A DNA stretch of 8,680 nucleotides from CALFXN01 sp937957815 (GTDB lineage Bacteria; Synergistota; Synergistia; Synergistales; Aminobacteriaceae), in contig DAIQNX010000068.1 in assembly GCA_036788195.1 (NCBI GenBank), positions 1 through 8,680 on the forward strand, written 5' to 3'. The position numbers were made by a program, and so were the translations under genes. This document shows positions 1-6,558 of this stretch, one piece after another; positions within the stretch are counted from its first letter, which is position 1; each line of letters starts with the position of its first letter. A model generated the notes under the pieces. The model had not been told where the DNA came from. It saw only the letters and a list, made by a program, of their open reading frames with translations, and did no database searches.

Positions 1-1
1 A

Positions 2-1573
2 TTCCCGCAGACGGGGCCCGAAACGACGATCGACATCTGCTCGCTCCAGCAGTACCTCCTGGATGCGTGCGGCGGCGTCGACGCCGCGCTGGCGGACCTC
101 GGCTCCGGGCGCTACCGCGTGACGCCCACGCCGGTTTCGGAGTTCGAGATCAAACTCCACCTGTACCTTCACGACGCGACGGGCGCGTCCGCGATCGTCG
201 AATTCGTCGGAGGCGCGATGAAGGTGACCCGCGATCCGAAGATCCCCGTCCTCACCAACACGGAGTACGACGAATCAATCGCGTCGCTCGCGCGATACGC
301 GGAGTTCGGCGGTTCGCTTCCGGTTCCGGGGGGACGCGAGTCGATCGACCGCTTCGTCCGGGGCGCGTACTACCGGAGCCACATGCCCGTCCCGGACGAT
401 CCGGCGCAGGCCGTCGCCTTCGGTTTCGCCGCGGCGCAGGTTCTCTCCGTTCCGCCGGAGTTCCCGAACGGGAATACGTTCTGGACGATCGTCACGGACG
501 TCGCGGGAAGGCGGATCTTCTTCCGCACGTTGGACAACCCGGCGGTCGCCCGGATCTCGCTCGACGAACTCGCAAAGTCCGCGAAGGTTTCGAGCGAGAT
601 CGACCTGCTTCGAACGGACCTTTCCGGCGACATCGGCGCGCTGTTCGACCTCGCCGCCGCCTTCAACCCCGCCGCGATTCCTCCCGCGCCGGACTACGCC
701 CGCGCGTCCGACTGGGCGTCCCTGCCGCCGGAAGCGGACCGCACGAAATCCGCGGACGTCTTCTTCGTCCACCCGACGGCGTTTTTCTTCCCGAACGCAT
801 GGAACGAATGCCTCGAATCGAACCGGCAGAACCCTTTGGTCGACGCGGACCTCGCGAAGACGGCCGGCGTCTTCGCATTGACCTGCAATATCTTCGCTCC
901 GAGATATCGCGAAGCGAACATCAAGGTGCTCTCGGCCTCCGAACAGGACAAGTCCCGTGCGCTCGGCGTCGCCTATTCGGACGTCGAAAAGGCCTTCGAC
1001 TACTACATGGAGCATTTCAATGCGGGGCGTCCCTTCATCCTCGCGGGACACAGCCAGGGATCGAACCTCCTGCTCTGGCTGCTTCAGCGCCGTTTCGGAG
1101 ACCCGAAGCTCCGCGAACGGCTCGTGGCGAGCTACATCATCGGATGGTCCGTCACGCCGGACGACCTCGAAAAATATCCGCAGCTCGTCATGAGCGATTC
1201 GCCGACGCGGACCGGATGCATCATCAGCTATAACACGCAGGCCGTCAGTCCGGACATTTCCATCGCCATCCCCGGAGCGGTCGGGGTCAACCCGCTGACC
1301 ATGGATACGACGGGCGAGGCCGCCCCGAAGGAACGCAACCTCGGCGCCGTGTTCTTCATCGACGGAAAACGGATCGAAGTTCCGCAGTTCACGGGGGCGC
1401 AGACGGTCGACGGCGCGCTGATCGTCCCGCGGCCGGACCGCACCGACCTGGTGCGCGGCGCGGCAAGCGGTTTCTATCATCCCTACGACTACTCCTTCTT
1501 CTTCCGGAACCTCGAACGGAACGTAGCGGACCGCGTGGCCGCGTTCCTGAAGGAGCATCCGGGAACGAAATAG
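2..1573 (+). CDS. Partial fusion protein: choloylglycine hydrolase-type Ntn amidase + DUF3089 alpha/beta hydrolase
   Basis: The frame is open from the left edge, so the true start lies upstream; 523 residues are visible. Residues 1-225 match the C-terminal half of linear amide C-N hydrolases (bile salt hydrolase/penicillin V acylase family): the LQQYLLDACGGVDAAL helix, HDATGASAIVEF, PVLTNTEYDE with the family's catalytic-type Asn (N86), PGGRESIDRFVR with the expected Arg (R117), and a TFWTIVTDVAGRRIFFRT strand pair. The nucleophilic N-terminal Cys would be upstream. Residues about 235-520 are a complete DUF3089 domain: DVFFVHPTAFFF (from 252), FAPRYREA, GHSQGS with nucleophile Ser351, and a C-terminal YHPYDY with His493. 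No ATG, GTG or TTG lies in frame between 533 and 755, so the hydrolase domain has no obvious separate start. By family, the first half cleaves amide bonds of acylated amines; DUF3089 substrates are unknown to me. A GTG at 119 is internal to the first domain and is not the start. The gene is convergent with the next one. Confidence 0.85.
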   Translation, partial: FPQTGPETTIDICSLQQYLLDACGGVDAALADLGSGRYRVTPTPVSEFEIKLHLYLHDATGASAIVEFVGGAMKVTRDPKIPVLTNTEYDESIASLARYAEFGGSLPVPGGRESIDRFVRGAYYRSHMPVPDDPAQAVAFGFAAAQVLSVPPEFPNGNTFWTIVTDVAGRRIFFRTLDNPAVARISLDELAKSAKVSSEIDLLRTDLSGDIGALFDLAAAFNPAAIPPAPDYARASDWASLPPEADRTKSADVFFVHPTAFFFPNAWNECLESNRQNPLVDADLAKTAGVFALTCNIFAPRYREANIKVLSASEQDKSRALGVAYSDVEKAFDYYMEHFNAGRPFILAGHSQGSNLLLWLLQRRFGDPKLRERLVASYIIGWSVTPDDLEKYPQLVMSDSPTRTGCIISYNTQAVSPDISIAIPGAVGVNPLTMDTTGEAAPKERNLGAVFFIDGKRIEVPQFTGAQTVDGALIVPRPDRTDLVRGAASGFYHPYDYSFFFRNLERNVADRVAAFLKEHPGTK

Positions 1574-1598
1574 CCCCCGACCGTTTCGGGACGAAAAA

Positions 1599-1627
1599 AA
1601 GGCCGCTCCTCATACGGGAGCGGCCTT
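1599..1627 (-). terminator. Rho-independent terminator between convergent genes
   Basis: An 11-bp perfect stem (AAGGCCGCTCC, 1599-1609, pairing with 1617-1627) encloses a 7-nt loop. Read on the minus strand, the stem is followed by a run of seven T (complement of 1594-1600), so it should end the membrane-protein gene that stops at 1664. On the plus strand only a short TTCGT follows, so termination of the hydrolase gene would be weaker. A smaller hairpin (CCCGA 1576-1580 with TCGGG 1586-1590) sits directly behind the hydrolase stop and ahead of an A-run. Confidence 0.85.
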
Positions 1628-1663
1628 CGTCATGACCGTGCGGATTGCGCGGGAGGACGGCCC

Positions 1664-2248
1664 TTACGCTGCGGCGCCTCCCTCGGGCGGGATCTGCCCG
1701 CTCTTGGGGTGTTTCGACATGTGGCACGTGAAGAGCATGGCCCCGATCATCGAGGCGTTGTCGAGGATCTCGAGGAGCACGTGGCTCACATGCGGCTCGT
1801 AGATGCGGATCTCCGCCGACGCGAGCCCCAGGAGGAAGTAGACGCCCCAGACGGCCGTGATGACGTAGTTCTTCCGCAGGAACCTCGGGTTCGTCCAGAA
1901 TTCCTGCGGCACGCACTGCTTCGCGTAATCGATCGTGAAGGGACGTTTGAACAGCATGGATCCCCACGCCATGACGTTCATGTTTAACTGGGACAGCATT
2001 CCGAGATGGCCGATGACCCACATGTTGGACATCAGGACGACCGCGACGAAGCAGAACGAGAAGAAGAAGATCGTCCCCCAGAAGATGAAGCCGCGCACCT
2101 TGCTCCGGAGCGACTGGTACAGGCTGATCGCGAACGCGATGACGAGCGCGATTTTCAGCATCGTCAGCGGATTGCCGAACGGAAGGACCGACACGATCTT
2201 GAGGACAAGCCACGGAGCGAAGGAAATCATCATCGAGAACATACTCAT
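1664..2248 (-). CDS. Uncharacterised polytopic inner-membrane protein (194 aa)
   Basis: I do not recognise a named family with certainty. The protein has five or six hydrophobic segments: about residues 5-23, 27-46, 53-75, a weaker one at 82-98, 127-147 and 155-177. Between them lies a conserved-looking cytoplasmic or periplasmic stretch, FTIDYAKQCVPQEFWTNP (104-121), followed by N127 and ITAVW. Arrangements like this occur in small uncharacterised bacterial membrane proteins, but I cannot give a function. The tail (HPKSGQIPPEGGAAA) is polar and probably disordered. The start is set by GGAGGT (2256-2261 on the minus strand) seven bases ahead of the ATG at 2248; a second ATG lies two codons in. 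The frame stays open upstream to 2893, but that part is Arg-rich and non-protein-like. The gene is followed by a strong terminator and appears monocistronic. Confidence 0.85.
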   Translation of the reverse strand: MSMFSMMISFAPWLVLKIVSVLPFGNPLTMLKIALVIAFAISLYQSLRSKVRGFIFWGTIFFFSFCFVAVVLMSNMWVIGHLGMLSQLNMNVMAWGSMLFKRPFTIDYAKQCVPQEFWTNPRFLRKNYVITAVWGVYFLLGLASAEIRIYEPHVSHVLLEILDNASMIGAMLFTCHMSKHPKSGQIPPEGGAAA

Positions 2249-2342
2249 ACCGAGCACCTCCACAGGAATTCCGACCGGCGTCCGGGAACCGAAAGCCGCC
2301 GTCGATCGTTGCGGAAAAAACAGCGAACAATCAGGTGACGAT

Positions 2343-2371
2343 ATGCTACCATGCCTTCGTCCAAAAGCCAG
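2343..2371 (-). promoter_or_regulatory. Candidate sigma70-type promoter for the membrane-protein gene
   Basis: On the minus strand there is an extended -10 (TGG then TAGCAT; the hexamer is the complement of 2343-2348). A weak -35 (CTGGCT, complement of 2366-2371) lies 17 bases upstream. This would give a leader of roughly 90 nt before the ATG at 2248. The -35 matches only three consensus positions, so the call rests on the extended -10. It also fits the lack of any other signal in the 173 bases between the methyltransferase relic and the gene. Confidence 0.35.
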
Positions 2372-2421
2372 AGTCCCGGGAACCGCGCGCGCAAAACCAG
2401 TCGCGAATCGCCGCGAGAAGT

Positions 2422-2646
2422 TCATCGGGCCGGAAGCGGTTTTCGGGCAACGAGGATGTAACTCAGGGGGACGCCCGCGTTCGCGGCCTCGACGCGGGCG
2501 TGTCCGGCGGAGACGTCGGTCGCGTCCTCGCGAAACAGCTCGATCGCCAGTCCGCTTTCGATAAGGCCGGTCACGATGTCCGAAATCGTGTGGACGAACC
2601 AGTACTGCGTTGCGCCGCCCTCGTACTCCGCGCGGCCGGGCCGTAT
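2422..2646 (-). pseudogene. C-terminal remnant of a class I SAM-dependent methyltransferase
   Basis: Translated on the minus strand, 74 codons end in TGA at 2422-2424. They read AEYEGGATQYWFVHTISD, then a helix DIVTGLIESGLAIELFREDA, then PLSYILVARKP before the stop. This is the usual C-terminal layout of small-molecule class I methyltransferases: a Tyr/Trp-rich strand, 'HT' at the start of a helix ending in 'aGL.I', an acidic 'ED', and a final strand ending in 'ARKP'. The SAM-binding core (GxGxG and the acidic loop) is absent, and unrelated sequence lies where it should be. No ATG is present; the only in-frame start-like codon is a GTG inside the helix. The segment begins directly after the TAA of the neighbouring minus-strand gene, in the same frame. 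I read it as a relic left by a deletion or rearrangement. Family identity is from pattern recognition only. Confidence 0.55.
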
Positions 2647-3114
2647 TTACGCCTTCAACATTCCAAGCAACTCCGCGAGTTTCGCGACGCCCTTTTCCGC
2701 CGCGTGCTGGCTGATCAGCCCCTCCTTGGCGAACCCGGTGATGTGCACGCCGCAGCGCCCCTCGTCTGCGTCGCCGATCTCCACGCACAGGACGACCGGG
2801 CTCATGTTCATGAGCCCCGCGCGGATCACGCCCGTCACGCGCATGGACCCCTCTTCCGCTTCCTCGGCGAGACGGCCGTTCTTCGCGAACCACGCGTAGA
2901 GCTTGAGAAGAAGGTCCTTCGGCTCGGTTTTCAGGCGCATCTCCCGCTCCGCGACGTCCGTTTTCGACATCTTCGCCCCGAGCTTGGCTCCGAAGCCCGT
3001 CGCCGTTTTCGAAAAGGGTATCTTCGTTCCGGAGAGATTCATTCCGGTCTTCATCACCTGTCCCAGTTCCTCGATCAGAAGGCGATCGACGAGTCTCTCC
3101 CGGTCTTCCGGCAT
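2647..3114 (-). CDS. Uncharacterised soluble protein (155 aa)
   Basis: I do not recognise this family. From the ATG at 3114 the protein is about 155 residues, without a signal peptide or membrane segment. The N-terminal part is basic and helical (ERLVDRLLIEELGQVMKTG), followed by a Gly/Lys-rich stretch. The C-terminal half reads as an alternating beta/alpha domain: SMRVTGVIRAG, VVLCVEIGDAD, RCGVHITGFAKEGLI, then a helix QHAAEKGVAKLAELLG. An in-frame GTG at 3126 would add four residues, but it abuts the GAGGAG ribosome site; the ATG, 11 bases behind AGGAG, suits it better. It is transcribed divergently from the efflux operon across a 200-base intergenic region, so it could be co-regulated, but it has no helix-turn-helix that I can see. 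It does not look like the methyltransferase whose remnant follows it. Confidence 0.7.
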   Translation of the reverse strand: MPEDRERLVDRLLIEELGQVMKTGMNLSGTKIPFSKTATGFGAKLGAKMSKTDVAEREMRLKTEPKDLLLKLYAWFAKNGRLAEEAEEGSMRVTGVIRAGLMNMSPVVLCVEIGDADEGRCGVHITGFAKEGLISQHAAEKGVAKLAELLGMLKA

Positions 3115-3157
3115 CTTCGGATCCACTCCTCGCGTGATGGGGTTCTCTTTCGCGTCA

Positions 3158-3182
3158 AGTATACCCCGCTATTCCGGGATAC
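3158..3182 (-). promoter_or_regulatory. Candidate -10 box inside an imperfect inverted repeat (possible operator)
   Basis: On the minus strand a TATACT hexamer (complement of 3158-3163) lies about 44 bases ahead of the ATG at 3114, a sensible -10 position. It overlaps an imperfect palindrome: GTATACCCCG at 3159-3168 faces CGGGATAC at 3175-3182, with a 6-nt centre. No good -35 is seen (the best is TTCGTA with a 16-base spacer), which fits an activator- or repressor-controlled promoter but also fits chance. The palindrome lies between the divergent gene and the efflux operon. Confidence 0.35.
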
Positions 3183-3258
3183 GAAGAAGTGCAAAGGCGC
3201 GATTGCGTTTTCTTATGGAATCGGAAGAATCCCGAAGAGCGTCTTAAGGCTGGAGGGC

Positions 3259-3264
3259 TAGAAT
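3259..3264 (+). promoter_or_regulatory. Weak -10 candidate for the efflux operon
   Basis: TAGAAT (five of six consensus positions) lies about 50 bases ahead of the channel gene's ATG. No convincing -35 hexamer is found 16-18 bases upstream. A short hairpin (GGGA 3279-3282 with TCCC 3288-3291) follows in the leader. An alternative pair, TTGCGT (3203-3208) with AAGAAT (3225-3230), is no stronger. Low confidence. Confidence 0.25.
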
Positions 3265-3314
3265 TGATCATGACATCTGGGAGACATTCCCGCGCGAAAG
3301 CGAGGTATTTCGAA

Positions 3315-4616
3315 ATGAAAAAAACGCTCGTATTTCTCGTCTCGATCCTTTTCGCAACGACATCCCTTCCTGCGTCCGTTTCCGCAACGGCTCAGGAAGC
3401 CGGACCGACGCTCGACGAGTGTCTGGCGCTCGCGCTCGAACATCATCCGGACATGGCGACGGCGACCACGAAGGTCCGGCGCGCCGTGAGCCAGACGAAG
3501 GAAGCCGCGGCCGACCTGCGACCGTCTCTCGCCGCCGCCGCGTCGGTCTCGACGAACGACGGTTCCACGAAGGAAAGCTACGGAGGCGGAGTCGGCCTGA
3601 GCCACACGATCTCCGACGGCGGACTTCGGGAACTCGCGCTGAAGAAGGCTGGGGTCTCGGTGACGGCCTCGGAGCGGGACGCGGTGCGCACGCGCCAGAC
3701 GCTGCTCTTCGGCGTGAAGGAGGCCTTCTTCTCGCTGCTGCGGTATCACGAGGACGTCTCCGTGGCGCAGGAGACCGTGACGCTCTACGAAGCGCAGCTC
3801 GCACAGGCCAGGGCCTTCTACGATGCGGGGAAGACGAAGCGTTCCGACGTGACGACCGCCGAAGTGAACCTGAGCCAGGCGAAACAGGATCTGACGAAGG
3901 CCAGAGGATCGCTCGCTACGGCATGGGCGACGCTCGAAAACGCCGTCGGAACTCCGTTGCCCCGCGCGGGCAAGCGGCCGCAGATCCCCTCGTCCGACGT
4001 CCCGGCGACTCCGGCCGAGGAGGAAGCACTGAAGGAAGCCATGTCGCTCCGGCCCGACTACCAGGCGCAGGAAGCCCGGATCACGGCGGCCGGAATGGCC
4101 GTCTCCCACGCTGCGAAGGGCATGAATCCGACGCTGTCGATCAGCGGAGGGTACGACTTTTCCGACGGACACACGGGCTGGTCGGGGCAGTGGAGCGCCG
4201 CCATGAAGCTCTCGATTCCCGTGAGCGACGGAGGAGCGACCGCGGCGAAGACAGAAACGGCCCGGGCCGATCTCGACCTCGAGAAGCAGTCCCTCGAGAG
4301 CATCCGGCAGACGATTCTTCTCGAAGTCCGCACGGCGCTTTCCAATCTTGCGACCGCCGGGGAACAGGTCGCGACGGCGCGCGAGGGGTTGCGGCAGGCG
4401 AAGGAGAACATGGATCTCGCGGTGGGGCGGTACGGCGTCGGCGTCGGGACGAGCCTCGAGGTTTCCGACGCGGGGGACAAGTACAACAAGGCCAGAAAGG
4501 CCGTCGTTCAGGCGGATTTCGATCTCCAGATCGCCCGCGCGACGCTGGAGAAAGTTCTGGGGCGCGACGTGAAGGTTTCCGCAGCGACCGGCAGGGAAGG
4601 AAGGGATTTCAAATGA
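3315..4616 (+). CDS. TolC-family outer-membrane efflux channel (OEP)
   Basis: 433 residues, typical for the family. A Sec signal peptide runs over residues 1-24 (MKKTLVFLVSILFA core, cleavage probably near SVSA-TA). The mature protein shows the two-fold OEP repeat (about 32-215 and 235-420). Each half has an amphipathic beta hairpin for the outer-membrane barrel (about 72-100 and 273-306, both ending in SDGG) and long Ala/Gln/Glu-rich helices for the periplasmic tunnel. The paired motifs GKTKRSDVTTAEVNLSQAK (172-190) and GVGVGTSLEVSDAGDKYNKA (374-393) are characteristic. It should trimerise as the exit duct of the MacA/MacB-type pump encoded just downstream. The start at 3315 is preferred over the GTG at 3189, because it opens directly onto the signal peptide and has GAGG nine bases upstream. 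Its TGA overlaps the ATG of the adaptor gene (ATGA), implying translational coupling. Confidence 0.93.
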   Translation: MKKTLVFLVSILFATTSLPASVSATAQEAGPTLDECLALALEHHPDMATATTKVRRAVSQTKEAAADLRPSLAAAASVSTNDGSTKESYGGGVGLSHTISDGGLRELALKKAGVSVTASERDAVRTRQTLLFGVKEAFFSLLRYHEDVSVAQETVTLYEAQLAQARAFYDAGKTKRSDVTTAEVNLSQAKQDLTKARGSLATAWATLENAVGTPLPRAGKRPQIPSSDVPATPAEEEALKEAMSLRPDYQAQEARITAAGMAVSHAAKGMNPTLSISGGYDFSDGHTGWSGQWSAAMKLSIPVSDGGATAAKTETARADLDLEKQSLESIRQTILLEVRTALSNLATAGEQVATAREGLRQAKENMDLAVGRYGVGVGTSLEVSDAGDKYNKARKAVVQADFDLQIARATLEKVLGRDVKVSAATGREGRDFK

Positions 4617-5851
4617 GGAAGACGTTACGGCGGCTGTTCGTCGGGTGTCTGGGAATCGCGCTCCTGGCCGGCGGATACATCTTCTACGCCGGTTCGAAGA
4701 GCAACGGCGACTCGGCGGCCTACACGACCGAACCTGTCGTCCGGGGGAACATCACGAGGGTCGTCTCCGCGACCGGCAAGATCCAGGCCGTCAACACGGT
4801 CGAGGTGGGAAGCCAGGTTTCCGGCACGATCAGGAAAATCTACGTCGACTACAATTCGTCCGTGAAAAAGGGGCAGCTCATCGCCGAGATCGACGCGAGC
4901 GTTCTCATGGCGAAGGTGAAGGAGTCCGAGGCGAACCTGAGTTCCATGAAGGCGTCCTGGGCGGAGTCAGCCGCAACGCTGAAGGAAGCCCGCCGCGAGT
5001 ACGACCGTCAGAAGAACCTGTACGCGAAGAACTTCATCGCGAGGAGCGACCTCGAATCGGCTGAAACATCCTCCGCCACGGCTTCGGCGCAGCTTGCGGC
5101 CGCGAAGGCCAAGCTCGACGCGGCGCAGGCGACGCTCGAACAGAACCGAACGAATCTCGCCTACGCGCAGATCTATTCGCCCGTGAACGGAACGGTCGTC
5201 GGAAAGAACGTCAGCGAAGGGCAGACCGTTGCGTCGAGCTACCAGACCCCGACCCTTTTCACGATCGCCGAGGATCTGACCAAAATGCAGGTGGAAGCGG
5301 CCGTCGATGAGGCGGACATCGGGTATGTGAAGGAGGGGATGCCCGTCGGGTTCACGGTTGACACCTACCCGGAGGACACGTTCAAAGGGATCGTCCGGCA
5401 GGTCCGCCTGATGGCGACGACGACCGAGAACGTGGTGACCTACACGGTCATCATCTCCGCCGAAAACCCGAATCTGCGCCTGTACCCCGGGATGACGGCC
5501 AACGTCACGATCGAGACGGCGTCCGCCAAAAATGTCCTCAAGGTTTCGAACGCCGCGCTGCGCTTCAAATTCGCCGGATCGAACGGCGCGAAGAACGGAA
5601 ACGGCTCGGGTTCGGGCTCCGGAAAAGCTGCGCAGGGCAAGGGAAGCGCCCGCCAGGTCGTCTGGGTCCTGCCGGAAAACAAGGACGCGGGAAGTATCCC
5701 GATGCGCGTTCCGGTCAGCGTCGGCCTGACCGATGGAAGCTGGACGGCGGTCTCGGGCGATCTCGCGGAAGGGGATCTCGTGGTGACCGGAAGCCGTTCG
5801 GACAGCGGCGGAACGGCTTCCCGCGCGAATATGCCTCCGAGGATGTTCTGA
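4613..5851 (+). CDS. macA: MacA-like periplasmic adaptor (membrane fusion protein, RND/HlyD superfamily)
   Basis: 412 residues. An N-terminal membrane anchor (residues 7-26) lacks a lipobox, so it is probably uncleaved. It is followed by the family hallmark VVSATGKIQAVNTVEVGSQVSG (50-71). Domains in order: first lipoyl half (about 60-95), a coiled-coil alpha-hairpin (about 97-182, contacting the channel), second lipoyl half with AQIYSPVNGTVV (185-196), beta-barrel (about 225-300, with YPGMTANVTIE), and a membrane-proximal domain (305-400). A Gly/Ser/Lys/Asn-rich low-complexity loop (321-348) interrupts the last domain. The protein links the inner-membrane transporter to the TolC-type channel and, by analogy with MacA, stimulates the ATPase. 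The ATG overlaps the previous stop and has GGAAGG upstream; three bases separate its stop region from the ATPase start. The symbol is by similarity; a more distant MacA-type adaptor is possible. Confidence 0.9.
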   Translation: MRKTLRRLFVGCLGIALLAGGYIFYAGSKSNGDSAAYTTEPVVRGNITRVVSATGKIQAVNTVEVGSQVSGTIRKIYVDYNSSVKKGQLIAEIDASVLMAKVKESEANLSSMKASWAESAATLKEARREYDRQKNLYAKNFIARSDLESAETSSATASAQLAAAKAKLDAAQATLEQNRTNLAYAQIYSPVNGTVVGKNVSEGQTVASSYQTPTLFTIAEDLTKMQVEAAVDEADIGYVKEGMPVGFTVDTYPEDTFKGIVRQVRLMATTTENVVTYTVIISAENPNLRLYPGMTANVTIETASAKNVLKVSNAALRFKFAGSNGAKNGNGSGSGSGKAAQGKGSARQVVWVLPENKDAGSIPMRVPVSVGLTDGSWTAVSGDLAEGDLVVTGSRSDSGGTASRANMPPRMF

Positions 5852-5853
5852 CG

Positions 5854-6558
5854 ATGGCGCTCATCGAGCTGCGGGATATCCGAAAGACATACGATCTCGG
5901 CGAAGTCCGCGTTTCGGCGCTCCGGGGAGTCTCGCTCGCGATGGAGCGCGGGGAGTTCGCGGCCATCATGGGGCCTTCGGGATCAGGAAAGTCGACGCTC
6001 ATGAACATCCTCGGGTGTCTCGACGTCCCGTCGGAGGGCACATACCTGCTCGACGGACGCAACGTGAGCAACATGAACAAGGACGAACTCGCGCAGATTC
6101 GCGGCCAGTTCATCGGCTTCGTCTTCCAGGGATTCAACCTGCTTTCGCGCACGTCGGCGCTCGAAAACGTGGAACTGCCGCTGCTCTACATGGGCGTCCC
6201 GAGGCACGAACGCACGAAGCGCGCGATGGAGGCGCTCCGCAAGGTCGGACTCGAGGAACGAGAGCACCACGAACCCAAGCAGCTCTCGGGCGGCCAGCAG
6301 CAGCGCGTCGCGATCGCGCGGGCGCTCGTCGGCGGCGCGCCGTTGATCCTCGCGGACGAGCCGACGGGAAATCTCGACACGAAGATGAGCGACGAAATCA
6401 TGGGACTCTTCGACAATCTCAACAGGGAACAGGGAATCACCATCATCATCGTAACCCACGAACCCGACGTCGCACGCTATTCGCGGCGCGTCGTCACGGT
6501 CCGGGACGGTCTCATCGTCTCGGACGAACCGATAGGGAAGGAGGCCGCGCGCACATGA
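5854..6558 (+). CDS. MacB/LolD-type ABC transporter ATP-binding protein
   Basis: 234 residues, a complete stand-alone nucleotide-binding domain. Visible motifs: Walker A GPSGSGKST (40-48), Q-loop Gln92 in GFVFQGFNLL, signature LSGGQ (144-148), Walker B LILADE (164-169), D-loop GNLD (172-175) and switch His202 in VTHE. The spacing and the FQGFNLL/ADEPTGNLD wording place it in the MacB/LolD/FtsE clade that drives mechanotransmission exporters. It hydrolyses ATP as a dimer on the cytoplasmic face, paired with the FtsX-type permease encoded next. In E. coli MacB the two domains are one polypeptide; here they are separate, as in YknY/YknZ-like or LolD systems. It begins three bases after the adaptor's stop with GAGG about ten bases upstream. 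Its TGA overlaps the permease ATG (ATGA). Confidence 0.96.
   Translation: MALIELRDIRKTYDLGEVRVSALRGVSLAMERGEFAAIMGPSGSGKSTLMNILGCLDVPSEGTYLLDGRNVSNMNKDELAQIRGQFIGFVFQGFNLLSRTSALENVELPLLYMGVPRHERTKRAMEALRKVGLEEREHHEPKQLSGGQQQRVAIARALVGGAPLILADEPTGNLDTKMSDEIMGLFDNLNREQGITIIIVTHEPDVARYSRRVVTVRDGLIVSDEPIGKEAART

Noticed and set aside
275..1558. Long open frame on the minus strand opposite the hydrolase gene
   Set aside because: Its translation is Arg/Glu/Val-rich with no recognisable domain and it mirrors the codon bias of the plus-strand gene, which has clear domain motifs throughout.
2249..2893. Upstream extension of the membrane-protein frame to a start at 2893
   Set aside because: The added ~215 residues are Arg/Gly-rich, overlap the methyltransferase relic and the 155-residue gene in another frame, and ignore the excellent ribosome site at 2256-2261.
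2335..3261. Open frame of 308 codons on the plus strand
   Set aside because: The translation is rich in Arg, His and Asp without domain features, is antisense to the 155-residue gene and has no sensible ribosome site.
3189..3314. Earlier GTG start for the TolC-like channel
   Set aside because: It would put 42 polar residues in front of a clear Sec signal peptide; the ATG at 3315 begins exactly at the signal peptide and has GAGG nine bases upstream.
6015..6554. Permease frame extended upstream into the ATPase gene
   Set aside because: The upstream part is an Arg-rich shadow of the ATPase frame; the ATG at 6555 has AAGGAGG ahead of it and gives a normal MacB-type permease N-terminus.
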